A program made the position numbers and the translations under genes. From Eubacterium_U album (lineage in GTDB: Bacteria; Bacillota; Clostridia; Lachnospirales; Lachnospiraceae): a DNA stretch of 64,000 nucleotides. This document shows positions 45,128 to 53,897 of the stretch, piece by piece; positions within the stretch are counted from its first letter, which is position 1, and the number at the start of each line of letters is the position of its first letter. The stretch is taken from the NCBI RefSeq assembly GCF_025336545.1, contig NZ_JAODBU010000003.1, forward strand, positions 1 through 64,000. The letters are read 5' to 3'. The notes under the pieces are model-generated. The model saw nothing but the letters and a program-made list of their open reading frames with translations. It made no database searches and was not told the DNA's origin.

Positions 45128-45738
45128 TGTCAAAAGAAATTTGGAAACCGGGGAATATGATATTTCCTTTGCCTGCAGTTTTGGTAACGGTAAGTGATAA
45201 CGAAGGTAATGACAATGTACTGACAGTTGCATGGACAGGCACAATATGTACAAATCCGGCGATGGCTTATGTATCAATACGACCATCGCGACATTCGTAT
45301 AAGATGATAAAAGAAACAGGAGAATTTGTAATAAATCTGACTACAAAAGATTTGGCGTATGCAACAGATTATTGTGGAGTTAAATCAGGAAGAGATGTTG
45401 ATAAATTTAAAGAAGCACATTTGACAAAAGAAAAGGCACAGTATGTAAAGGCTCCATTAATAAAAGAAAGTCCGGTGAACATTGAGTGCAAAGTTGTTGA
45501 TGTAAAAGAATGTGGTTCTCATGACATGTTTATTGCAAATGTATTAGCAGTACACGCAGACAAAGAATATATGGATAAGGATGGAAGATTCCAATTAGAA
45601 AAAGCAAATCCAATAGTATATTCTCATGGACATTATTATAGTTTAGGTCAAAATCTTGGAAGATTTGGTTATAGCGTAATGAAGAAAAAGAGAAAAAAAT
45701 CTGCAAATAAAAAGAAAAGATTAGAAAATAAGAGATAA
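45127..45738 (+). CDS. Flavin reductase-like FMN-binding protein
   Basis: A 203-aa protein of the flavin reductase / flavoredoxin family: a split-barrel with PAVLVTVSDNEGNDNVLTVAW, then MAYVSIRPSRHSYKMIKETGEFVINL and CGVKSGRDVDKFKE. Such proteins bind FMN and pass electrons from NAD(P)H or ferredoxin. The C-terminus is a basic tail rich in Lys (KKKRKKSANKKKR), not needed for catalysis and possibly for nucleic acid or membrane contact. Start overlaps the upstream stop by one base. Confidence 0.88.
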   Translation: MSKEIWKPGNMIFPLPAVLVTVSDNEGNDNVLTVAWTGTICTNPAMAYVSIRPSRHSYKMIKETGEFVINLTTKDLAYATDYCGVKSGRDVDKFKEAHLTKEKAQYVKAPLIKESPVNIECKVVDVKECGSHDMFIANVLAVHADKEYMDKDGRFQLEKANPIVYSHGHYYSLGQNLGRFGYSVMKKKRKKSANKKKRLENKR

Positions 45739-45805
45739 AAAGTCGAAAAATGCAAAAGCATAGATATTTAGGAAAAGCTACTAGGAAAAAGGCAGGTGGC
45801 AGTGT

Positions 45806-47041
45806 ATGGAACAAATTATATTTCATATTGATGTAAATTCAGCATTTTTAAGTTGGACTGCAGTAAAACTGCTAAAGGAAGGCAATGATGTAGATGTAAG
45901 AACAATTCCGGCTATCATAGGTGGTGACAGAGAAAAACGTCATGGAATAGTCCTTGCAAAATCAATATCAGCTCAGAAATATGGAATAAAAACAGGTGAG
46001 CCGGTGGCTGATGCATTAAAAAAATGCCCTGATATTATGATAATACCACCTGAACATGAGTATTACCGTGAGCAGAGTAGAAAATTTATTTCCATATTAA
46101 AAGAATATACTTCGGACATTGAACAGGTCAGTGTTGATGAATGTTATTTTGACTATACGGGAATTCAGAATAAGTTCAGTTCATATATGTCAGCAGCAGA
46201 GGTTATAAAAAACAGAATTCAAAATGAATTAGGATTTACAGTAAACATAGGAATTTCTTCTAAAAAAGTATTAGCAAAAATGGCATCGGATTTTGAAAAG
46301 CCAAATAAAATACATACATTGTTTCCGGAAGAAATAAAAACAAAAATGTGGCCACTTCCGGTTGGTGAACTGTTTATGGCAGGCAAATCAAGTGTGGAAG
46401 TTTTAAATAAATTAGGAATCCATACAATAGGTCAGTTAGCAAATACACCGGTTAATATAGTGGAATCACATTTGAAAAAACACGGGAAAATTTTGTGGGA
46501 GTATGCAAATGGAATTGATGATTCAAAAGTAAATGCTACAAAAGAAGATTTTAAAGGAATTGGAAATTCTACAACACTTCCAACAGATTTAGACAAAATA
46601 GATGATATAAATTTAGTATTATTACAGTTGGCTGTAAAGGTAAGCGGACGATTGAGAGAGTCCGGACAAAAAGCAAAAACAATTGCCATTGAGATAAAGT
46701 ATAATGATTTTTCAAAAATGTCTCATCAGACAAGTTTGTATAATGCTACAAATGTAGAAAATGAAATATACGAAAATGCAAAACAGTTATTTAAGGATAT
46801 TTGGACAGGAAAGCCGGTAAGACTTTTAGGAATAAGAACAGCGAATCTTGTAGGAGAAGATGAGCCGGAGCAAATGTCAATATTTGAGCTTATGAATGAA
46901 AAACAATCACAAAAGGTTCAACCGTCCAGAGAAAAAATGAAAAAACTTGATAAGGCATTAGATGCAATAAAAGAAAAATATGGAGAAGATGCCGTGTCAA
47001 GGGCAAGTCTTTTGAATAAAGATAAAATAAAGAAACATTAA
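45806..47041 (+). CDS. dinB: DNA polymerase IV (Y-family)
   Basis: Translesion polymerase, 411 aa. Catalytic carboxylates are in FHIDVNSAFLSW (first Asp) and SVDECYFDYT (Asp-Glu). The IGISSKKVLAKMASDFEKPNK motif and a C-terminal little-finger domain follow. A clamp-binding motif QMSIFEL occurs near residue 355. AGGTGGCAGTGT precedes the ATG. No neighbouring SOS box was identified. Confidence 0.95.
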   Translation: MEQIIFHIDVNSAFLSWTAVKLLKEGNDVDVRTIPAIIGGDREKRHGIVLAKSISAQKYGIKTGEPVADALKKCPDIMIIPPEHEYYREQSRKFISILKEYTSDIEQVSVDECYFDYTGIQNKFSSYMSAAEVIKNRIQNELGFTVNIGISSKKVLAKMASDFEKPNKIHTLFPEEIKTKMWPLPVGELFMAGKSSVEVLNKLGIHTIGQLANTPVNIVESHLKKHGKILWEYANGIDDSKVNATKEDFKGIGNSTTLPTDLDKIDDINLVLLQLAVKVSGRLRESGQKAKTIAIEIKYNDFSKMSHQTSLYNATNVENEIYENAKQLFKDIWTGKPVRLLGIRTANLVGEDEPEQMSIFELMNEKQSQKVQPSREKMKKLDKALDAIKEKYGEDAVSRASLLNKDKIKKH

Positions 47042-47135
47042 ATACTAATAGCTAATTTTACAAAGTGTAAGCAGTAGCAAAAAATTATAAAATTGATAAA
47101 GTATTAAATAGCAACAAATAGAGAAAGGACTGAAA

Positions 47136-47651
47136 ATGAAGGAAAATATTGTTTTAATAGGAATGCCGGGAGTAGGAAAAAGTACAGTAGGAGTAATACT
47201 TGCAAAGTTGATGGGATACCAGTTTATAGATGCTGATTTGGTAATTCAGGATAGAGAAAATAAATTACTTAAAGAAATAATAGCTGAAAAAGGAATAGAT
47301 GGATTTATTCAGGTAGAAAATGATATAAATAAATCATTAAATCCTAAAAAAGCCATTATTTCAACAGGCGGAAGCGTAGTGTACGGCAGGGAAGCAATGG
47401 AACATTTGTCAGAAATTGCAACTGTTGTATATTTAGAGCTTGATTTGGCAAACCTAAAAAAGAGACTTGGCAATTTGAAAAACAGAGGCGTAGTTTTGCG
47501 TGATGGACAGACGCTTGATGATTTATTTAACGAAAGAGTACCCCTTTATGAAAAATATGCAGATGTAGTGGTAAATGAAAGTAACATAAATGTAGAAGAA
47601 ACTGTGCAGTTTACATTAGAAAAAATAAAAGAGTACAAAGGCGAAAAATAG
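47136..47651 (+). CDS. Shikimate-kinase-like P-loop kinase lacking shikimate-binding residues
   Basis: A 171-aa P-loop kinase of the shikimate kinase fold: Walker A GMPGVGKST (residues 9-17), FIDAD for the DxD-like acid, and a lid region ending in NERVPLYEKYADV. Compared with E. coli AroK, the shikimate-binding arginine of the FRxxE motif is isoleucine (FIQVE, residues 57-61), the GGG loop is GGS (78-80), and RPLL is RGVV. It therefore probably phosphorylates another substrate or is a regulatory paralogue, although databases would likely name it aroK. AAAGGACTGAAA precedes the ATG. No aro genes lie nearby. Confidence 0.75.
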   Translation: MKENIVLIGMPGVGKSTVGVILAKLMGYQFIDADLVIQDRENKLLKEIIAEKGIDGFIQVENDINKSLNPKKAIISTGGSVVYGREAMEHLSEIATVVYLELDLANLKKRLGNLKNRGVVLRDGQTLDDLFNERVPLYEKYADVVVNESNINVEETVQFTLEKIKEYKGEK

Positions 47652-47746
47652 GGCAGATGTAAAAATAGGAAAAAACGAATGTGAATAAAATAATTTGTTA
47701 ATACAAAGGCGAATAATAAGATAATTCACTTACTTATGAACAAACT

Positions 47747-47781
47747 CATGTAGGCTTAGAACTTTTGAGCCTGGTAGCATG
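47747..47781 (+). other. Stable leader hairpin before the M23 gene
   Basis: CATG...CATG ends enclose a nine-pair stem AGGCTTAGA/TTTGAGCCT with an ACT loop. It lies 42 bases before the start codon and has no T-run. Possible 5' UTR structure. Confidence 0.5.
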
Positions 47782-47823
47782 TGAACAAAATAACAATTTA
47801 TTTGGAGGCGTTTACAATTAAAA

Positions 47824-48600
47824 ATGAATAGTAAGTATATAAACAAATGCCATGCAGTATCATATGTTGTGGCAGGAATTTTAATACTTATGATAATCCT
47901 GTTTAATTTTTCTCAAATGATAATGGAAACATGGGCATATAGTTTTATGATTTCAGAAAATGATAAAACTATAAAAGTTATTCAGGCAAATGATACCTCA
48001 GATACACATTTAGCTAAAAATCATAAAGAAAGTGATGACGCAGTTAAAGAAATTTGCAATACAAAAATATCTTCTATAAAAGGTGAAAAAGCTGACTATT
48101 TGGAAGATACAGCAAATAAGGAGTCTTTAAAAAATACAATAAATAAAGATTCTTTGAGAAGGACAGCAAATAATGAAAAAAACCAAACTGATGATAATTC
48201 AGTACAGAATGTATCAAATACTGTGATACAACTTAGAAAACCTGTAAGTGGTGGAGTGACAACTTCAGTATTTGGAGACGTGGTTGACAGAAGAACCACA
48301 CATTTGGGACACGACTGGGCAGTTGAAGTTGGAACAAGCGTATGTGCGGCAGCAGATGGTACAGTAGAAAAAGCATATTTAAGTGACAGTTATGGATATA
48401 ATATACTGGTAAATCATGGAAATGGACTAAAAACCAGATACGCTCATTTAAGCAAAATCTTAATTAATTTAGGTGATACGGTTGAACAGGGAAGGATAAT
48501 AGGACTTAGTGGAAATACCGGAGACAGTACAGGTCCGCATCTTCATTTTGAAGTAATACAAAATGATAAGCATGTAAATCCACTTAATTTTCTTAAATAG
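47824..48600 (+). CDS. Membrane-anchored M23 peptidase
   Basis: A 258-aa protein with one N-terminal membrane segment (residues ~12-33), a ~100-residue charged linker with small repeats (KESLKNT, KDSLRRT), and a C-terminal M23/LytM domain. The zinc ligands appear intact: HLGHD near residue 162 and HLHF near 241. Likely cuts peptide cross-links of peptidoglycan; its shape resembles SpoIIQ, but that match is not certain. GGAGG is 15 bases from the ATG, longer than usual, and no in-frame start lies between. Confidence 0.85.
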   Translation: MNSKYINKCHAVSYVVAGILILMIILFNFSQMIMETWAYSFMISENDKTIKVIQANDTSDTHLAKNHKESDDAVKEICNTKISSIKGEKADYLEDTANKESLKNTINKDSLRRTANNEKNQTDDNSVQNVSNTVIQLRKPVSGGVTTSVFGDVVDRRTTHLGHDWAVEVGTSVCAAADGTVEKAYLSDSYGYNILVNHGNGLKTRYAHLSKILINLGDTVEQGRIIGLSGNTGDSTGPHLHFEVIQNDKHVNPLNFLK

Positions 48601-48657
48601 GTAACATTTTCAACAAAAAAACATATAATAAATTGTGAAAATGTATGAATTAATCGG

Positions 48658-48685
48658 TTTACAAAGAGCGATAATGTGTTATAAT
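48658..48685 (+). promoter_or_regulatory. Candidate promoter for the murA leader
   Basis: TTTACA (48658-48663), 16 bases, TATAAT (48680-48685). Start expected near 48692, about 90 bases before the terminator at 48779-48826. Confidence 0.55.
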
Positions 48686-48778
48686 TAGTCTATGCGTAAA
48701 GAAGCAAAGGATAATTGTATTAGAATTTAATTCTCATACAAGTGACATAATAGATAGAAATAAATAGAATTTTAAAGT

Positions 48779-48826
48779 TAGACCGAATTAGTGAATTAGA
48801 TGATAAACTATTTCGGTCGGTTTTTG
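48779..48826 (+). terminator. Terminator between M23 gene and murA
   Basis: GACCGAATTAG / CTATTTCGGTC stem with an AT-rich loop, followed by GGTTTTTG. It may end the M23 transcript, the short leader RNA from 48692, or both. Confidence 0.8.
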
Positions 48827-48875
48827 CTTTGAGTTTTTACAACTCAATTATATACATAAATACCCGAGGTGCATA

Positions 48876-50168
48876 ATGGAACGTTATATTATAAAAGGCG
48901 GAACACCACTCAATGGAGAAGTGGAGATAAGTGGTGCTAAGAACGCAGCTTTAGGTTTATTAGCAGCGGCTATTATGACTGATGAAGAAGTGACAATAGA
49001 TAATTTACCTGACGTTAGTGATATTAATCATTTGATTGATGCAATTGCTAACATTGGTGCCACAGTCGATAGAGTAGACAGACACTGCGTTAAGATAAAA
49101 GGTGACACAATTACATCATGTGTAGTTGAATATGAACAGATGAAGAAAATAAGAGCTTCTTATTATTTAATTGGAGCGTTACTTGGTAAATTTAATAAGG
49201 CCGAAGTAGCTCTTCCAGGTGGATGTGACATAGGAAGCAGACCAATAGATCAGCATATAAAAGGATTTAGAGCTTTAGGTGCAGAAGTTGATACAGAACA
49301 TGGAATGGTAGATGCCAGAGCAGAGAAGTTATTAGGAAATCATATATTCCTTGACGTTGTATCAGTAGGAGCAACAATTAATGTTATGCTTGCAGCTTCA
49401 ATGGCTCAAGGTAAGACAATTATTGAAAATGCAGCTAAAGAGCCTCACGTTGTAGATGTAGCTAATATGCTTAACAGTATGGGAGCTAATATCAGAGGTG
49501 CAGGAACAGATAAGATTAGAATTGAAGGTGTAGAGAAGTTACACGGAACAGTTTATTCTACAATTCCTGATCAGATTGAAGCAGGAACATTTATGTGTGC
49601 AGCAGCAGCAACAGGCGGAAGTGTTCTTGTAAAGAATGTTATTCCTAAACATTTGGAATGCATTTCAGCTAAGCTTATTGAAATGGGTTGCGTAATAACA
49701 GAATACGATGATGCGGTAAGAGTTAAAGGTGGAGAATTTATTAGAAATACTCAGATTAAGACGTTACCATATCCGGGATTCCCAACAGATATGCAGCCAC
49801 AGATGGCAGTTGTACTTGCAATGGCCAATGGTAGCAGCACAGTAACAGAAAGCATTTTTGAAAACAGATTTAAATATGTAGATGAACTTAACAGAATGGG
49901 TGCAAGAATTAAAGTTGAAGGCAATACAGCTTTAATAATGGGCGTAAATGGTCTTACAGGAGCACCGGTTTGTGCACCTGACTTAAGAGCAGGAGCAGCG
50001 TTAGTAATTGCCGGACTTGCAGCAGAAGGATTTACAACTGTTGAAGATATTGTTTACATTAAGAGAGGTTATGAACACTTCTCTGACAAGTTAAGAGGAC
50101 TTGGAGCAACAATTGAAAAGGTTGACAGTGAAAAAGATGTTCAGAAATTTAAATTAAAAGTAGGCTGA
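48876..50168 (+). CDS. murA: UDP-GlcNAc 1-carboxyvinyltransferase
   Basis: First committed step of peptidoglycan synthesis: transfers enolpyruvate from PEP to UDP-GlcNAc; 430 aa. The N-terminal ISGAKNAALGLLAA motif and the active cysteine in LPGGCDIGSRPIDQH (near residue 118) are present, so it should be fosfomycin-sensitive by that residue; the arginine-rich C-terminal region is normal (DLRAGAALVIAGL). Preceded by CGAGGTGC at the ribosome site. It is followed by a strong terminator. Confidence 0.97.
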   Translation: MERYIIKGGTPLNGEVEISGAKNAALGLLAAAIMTDEEVTIDNLPDVSDINHLIDAIANIGATVDRVDRHCVKIKGDTITSCVVEYEQMKKIRASYYLIGALLGKFNKAEVALPGGCDIGSRPIDQHIKGFRALGAEVDTEHGMVDARAEKLLGNHIFLDVVSVGATINVMLAASMAQGKTIIENAAKEPHVVDVANMLNSMGANIRGAGTDKIRIEGVEKLHGTVYSTIPDQIEAGTFMCAAAATGGSVLVKNVIPKHLECISAKLIEMGCVITEYDDAVRVKGGEFIRNTQIKTLPYPGFPTDMQPQMAVVLAMANGSSTVTESIFENRFKYVDELNRMGARIKVEGNTALIMGVNGLTGAPVCAPDLRAGAALVIAGLAAEGFTTVEDIVYIKRGYEHFSDKLRGLGATIEKVDSEKDVQKFKLKVG

Positions 50169-50208
50169 ATATCATAATTGTATTAGGTTAAAAAATATAT
50201 TTATATAA

Positions 50209-50250
50209 TAAAGAAAGCTATCAATTTAAAGTTGGTAGCTTTCTTTATTG
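50209..50250 (+). terminator. Terminator of murA
   Basis: AAAGAAAGCTATCAA / GTTGGTAGCTTTCTTT stem with a short AT loop, followed by ATTG. Confidence 0.88.
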
Positions 50251-50436
50251 TTAGCGTACTTGAAGGCACGCGTTTTTTATTGTTATAAAAAAGAAAAATC
50301 AACTAAATTGATAAATAAAATACAAAATATTAAAAAATATCAATAAAAATGATTAAAAATGTCACTTTAATTCTAGATTTGCATATGTTATTATTATCAC
50401 AGTTAAAACATAAACAAATGCATAGAAGAGGAACAG

Positions 50437-50668
50437 TAATTATTGAGCGACTTTCAGAAAGCTGTCGGTTGATGTGAGACAGTAGGAGTGATATAATGAA
50501 CTCGCCTTAGAGCAGCCGGCTGAACATATTAGTAGGTCAGGACGGATTCCACCGTTAAAGGGAGCGGATGTCATGAGCATCCAGTAAGGGCATGTCTATA
50601 CATGAAGTAGAGTGGTACCGCGATGATTCGTCTCTATAATATCTTTTGATATTATAGAGCTTTTTTAC
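50437..50668 (+). promoter_or_regulatory. T-box leader, leucine specifier, before leuA
   Basis: tRNA-sensing leader RNA. Stem I covers about 50441-50560, with the specifier CTC (Leu) at 50501-50503 after a GAA bulge. The T-box AGAGTGGTACCGCG is at 50609-50622, holding the TGGT bulge that pairs with the tRNA ACCA end. The competing terminator is TCTATAATATC / GATATTATAGA with GCTTTTTT at 50632-50668. Uncharged tRNA-Leu should allow read-through into the leuA fusion gene. Confidence 0.95.
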
Positions 50669-50788
50669 GTTATAGGACAATTTGCTACATTAATGTAATA
50701 AAGTAAAATAAATCAATTAAAAAACATCAAGGTACAGATTTAGATGCAAGTTACATATATTTATTAAAGGTTAGAAGGAGTAAGAACT

Positions 50789-52777
50789 ATGATGGATTGT
50801 ACAAAATATGAGAAACAGTATTTTATGCCACCTACACCAACATTTGATTGGGTTAAGAAAGAAAAGATTGAAAAAGCACCAATTTGGTGTAGTGTTGATT
50901 TAAGAGATGGAAATCAGGCTTTAATTGAACCAATGAGCTTGGAAGAAAAATTAGAATTCTTTCAGATGTTAGTTAAAGTGGGCTTTAAAGAAATCGAAGT
51001 TGGATTCCCGGCTGCATCAGAAACAGAATACAATTTTATGAGAGCATTAATAGAAAGAAACATGATTCCTGATGATGTTACAGTTCAGGTATTAACACAG
51101 GCAAGAGAGCATATTATTAAGAAAACTTTTGAAGCTGTAAAAGGATGTAAGCATGCAGTAATTCATTTGTATAACTCTACATCAGTTGCACAGCGTGAGC
51201 AGGTATTTAAGAAGTCAAAAGAACAGATTAAAAAGATTGCCGTAGATGGAGCAAAATTATTAAAAGAATTAGCTGATGAAGTAGATGGAAACTTCTCATT
51301 TGAATATAGTCCTGAAAGTTTTACAGGAACAGAAGTAGATTATGCATTGGAAGTATGTAATGCTGTATTAGATGTATGGCAGCCAAAGCCTGACAATAAA
51401 GTTATAATCAACCTTCCTGCAACAGTTGAAAATTCTTTACCACATGTATTTGCAACTCAGATTGAATATATGCACAAGAATTTGAAATATCGTGATGCAG
51501 TTACGATTTCATTACATCCACATAATGACAGAGGATGTGGTGTTTCAGATGCCGAATTAGGATTATTGGCAGGTGCTGACAGAATTGAAGGAACTTTATT
51601 TGGAAATGGTGAAAGAACAGGTAATGTTGATATTATTACATTAGCAATGAATATGTTCTCACATGGAGTTGATCCAAAACTTGATTTCAGTGATATGCCA
51701 CATATTTGCGAAACATACGAAAAATTAACAAGAATGAAAGTTTCTCCACGTCAGCCATATGCAGGTGATTTGGTATTTACTGCATTTTCAGGTTCGCATC
51801 AGGATGCTATTTCAAAAGGAATGGCATACAGAGAAGCAGGTCATACAGAAAAATGGAATGTTCCATATTTACCAATTGATCCTAAGGATGTTGGAAGAGC
51901 ATACGATTCAGATGTAATCAGAATTAACAGCCAGTCAGGAAAGGGTGGCGTAAGCTACATCTTAAAACAGAATTTTGGTATGGATTTACCGGATGGAATG
52001 AAGGAAGAAGTCGGATACACAGTTAAGGATGTTTCAGATAAAGAGCATAAAGAATTATCACCAAATTGGGTATACCAGATATTTGAAGATAAATACATTA
52101 CAAATAATACAGTATTCAGCGTACCTGAATGTCATTTCCAACAGAAAGACGGAATTATAGCTGAGGTTACAATTGCATATGATGACAAAGTCAGAGTTAT
52201 CAAGAGCACAGGAAACGGAAGACTTGATGCCGTAAGTAATGCATTTAAGCAGTACTTTAACATAAGTTATGAATTGTCAGTATATGAAGAACATTCATTA
52301 TCAAGAGGTTCATCATCAAAGGCTGTATCATATGTAGGAATCAGTCATAATGGTAAGATGTTCTGGGGTGTTGGAATTGATGCTGATATTATTAAGTCAT
52401 CAATTCAGGCTTTGACAGTTGCAGTGAATCAGTTAGAAAGTGAAGTAGGAGTAAATGCCTGTAAGGATGACAGATTAAATGAAATAATGAATTATATTCA
52501 TACAAATTATTTGACAGTAACTTTAGATGAATTGGCTGATGAATTCCATTTGTCAAAACCATATTTATCAAAGTACATTAAAGAAAAATCAGGAAATACA
52601 TTTGGTGATATCGTTAAAAATGTAAGAATGAAAAAGGCAAGAGCTTTACTTAAGAGTGGAAGCATGACTGTTGAAGCAATTGCAGAAAATGTTGGTTATC
52701 AGAATGTTGAACATTTTAACAGATTGTTTAAGAAAAAATATGGAATGACTCCTGTTCAGTTCAGAAACAGCAAATAA
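50789..52777 (+). CDS. leuA: 2-isopropylmalate synthase fused to an AraC-type HTH domain
   Basis: A 662-aa fusion. Residues ~1-400 are the catalytic barrel of LeuA (VDLRDGNQAL near residue 37, metal ligands in LHPHNDRG near 240, GNGERTGNVD). Residues ~420-550 are the LeuA regulatory/dimer domain that binds leucine in homologues (VFSVPECHFQQKDGIIAEV, SVYEEHSLSRGSSSKAVSYV). Residues ~560-662, encoded by 52466-52774, are a full AraC/XylS double HTH: LDELADEFHLSKPYLSKYIK, then VEAIAENVGYQNVEHFNRLF and KKYGMTPVQFR. Ordinary LeuA of this type ends near 555 residues. AAGGAG lies eight bases before the ATG. Expression is under the leucine T-box. Confidence 0.95.
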   Translation: MMDCTKYEKQYFMPPTPTFDWVKKEKIEKAPIWCSVDLRDGNQALIEPMSLEEKLEFFQMLVKVGFKEIEVGFPAASETEYNFMRALIERNMIPDDVTVQVLTQAREHIIKKTFEAVKGCKHAVIHLYNSTSVAQREQVFKKSKEQIKKIAVDGAKLLKELADEVDGNFSFEYSPESFTGTEVDYALEVCNAVLDVWQPKPDNKVIINLPATVENSLPHVFATQIEYMHKNLKYRDAVTISLHPHNDRGCGVSDAELGLLAGADRIEGTLFGNGERTGNVDIITLAMNMFSHGVDPKLDFSDMPHICETYEKLTRMKVSPRQPYAGDLVFTAFSGSHQDAISKGMAYREAGHTEKWNVPYLPIDPKDVGRAYDSDVIRINSQSGKGGVSYILKQNFGMDLPDGMKEEVGYTVKDVSDKEHKELSPNWVYQIFEDKYITNNTVFSVPECHFQQKDGIIAEVTIAYDDKVRVIKSTGNGRLDAVSNAFKQYFNISYELSVYEEHSLSRGSSSKAVSYVGISHNGKMFWGVGIDADIIKSSIQALTVAVNQLESEVGVNACKDDRLNEIMNYIHTNYLTVTLDELADEFHLSKPYLSKYIKEKSGNTFGDIVKNVRMKKARALLKSGSMTVEAIAENVGYQNVEHFNRLFKKKYGMTPVQFRNSK

Positions 52778-52849
52778 TTGGGAAAAATAAGAGATTCTTA
52801 AGTTGTAATCATTATATAATATGATACAATAATAAGTAACAAATAAAGA

Positions 52850-52929
52850 GGCGAAAATAAAATGAACGAAGTTCGTTTCTTAAAATATTTTCGCCGACCA
52901 GCCGCTGACCGAAGGGAGGGGGCATTACA
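52850..52929 (+). promoter_or_regulatory. Structured leader element, copy 2 (lipoprotein gene)
   Basis: Longest outer helix of the three copies: GGCGAAAATA (52850-52859) / TATTTTCGCC (52886-52895), a perfect ten pairs. Inner hairpin AAATGAAC-GAA-GTTCGTTT (52860-52878) with one G-T pair. Then GACCAGCCGCTGACCGAAGG and GGGGGCATTACA. It ends 23 bases before the downstream ATG, exactly as in copy 1, and starts 72 bases past the leuA stop. Confidence 0.75.
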
Positions 52930-52952
52930 GTATTATAGGAGGAGAGAAATAT

Positions 52953-53846
52953 ATGAGATCAACAAAGGTAAAAGTTTTAGCGGTAACAGCAGCAGTAACA
53001 GTTATGTTTACAGGGTGTATGACAGAAAATGCTAATGTAAAGATTAATTCAGATGGAACAGCATCTGCAGTAGCTACAGTAGATATTGATAAAGCAAGCA
53101 TGGATACATGGTTAACTTCATCAGGACTGACAACTTCAGATATTTCTGATGGAAAAGAAATGAAAGTTGTAACAAAAGATGGCAAGGAATTTTACGAAGC
53201 AACAGAAACTTACTCATCAACAGTTGATAAGATTGGTGAAGTAGTAAAAGAAGCATTATCAAGTGATGCTTATGTAACAAGCACTACATTATACAGTGAA
53301 GTAAGTTTGGCACAGAGTGAGTCAGTTGCTATGTACTCAGCTATGGGAATCGACACATCAGCTATTACACTTAACTTTAGCATTGAGTTTCCTGCAGCAA
53401 TTACATCAACAACAGGAACAATTGATCCTGCTAACCCAAACAAAGCTAATTTTGTTATTAACTTAGCAACAACAAATATGATAGTATTTGCAACAACAGA
53501 TTCTACAGTAACATCTGATGCAGTTAAAGCAACAGTACAGAAACTTAATCAGGTAGGAAAAGTTAAAGTTAAGAGTCTTAAGGCAAATAAAGTAAAAGGT
53601 AAAAAGGCAACAGCTACTTTAAAATTTAAAAAGGCAGCTCAGGCTAAGAATTACCAGATTCAGTGGTCTACAAATAAGAACTTCAAGAAGAAAACAAGTG
53701 CTACAGCTAAGAAAGTGAGATACACTATTAAGAACTTAAAGAAGGGCACAAAGTACTTCGTAAGGGTAAGAGCCGCAAAGACAAATTACTGCGGAACAGA
53801 AGTTTATGGCGATTGGTCAGTTAAGACAGTTAAAACAAAAAAATAA
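52953..53846 (+). CDS. Lipoprotein with Fn3-like C-terminal module
   Basis: A 297-aa exported lipoprotein. The lipobox is FTGC near residue 22. Residues ~25-190 (NVKINSDGTASAVATVDIDK) resemble the LppM/DUF3153-type domain of some Gram-positive lipoproteins; this is a weak call. Residues ~205-297 form a basic Fn3-like module (AKNYQIQWSTNKNFKKKTSA, then YFVRVRAAKTNYCGTEVYGDW), the same kind as at the end of the BspA-like protein at 20770-22785. AGGAGGAG precedes the ATG. It is single and preceded by the structured leader element. Confidence 0.8.
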   Translation: MRSTKVKVLAVTAAVTVMFTGCMTENANVKINSDGTASAVATVDIDKASMDTWLTSSGLTTSDISDGKEMKVVTKDGKEFYEATETYSSTVDKIGEVVKEALSSDAYVTSTTLYSEVSLAQSESVAMYSAMGIDTSAITLNFSIEFPAAITSTTGTIDPANPNKANFVINLATTNMIVFATTDSTVTSDAVKATVQKLNQVGKVKVKSLKANKVKGKKATATLKFKKAAQAKNYQIQWSTNKNFKKKTSATAKKVRYTIKNLKKGTKYFVRVRAAKTNYCGTEVYGDWSVKTVKTKK

Positions 53847-53897
53847 AACAGATTTTATAATAAAAGCAAATTTATGATAGAATTTGAAAATTAATAA

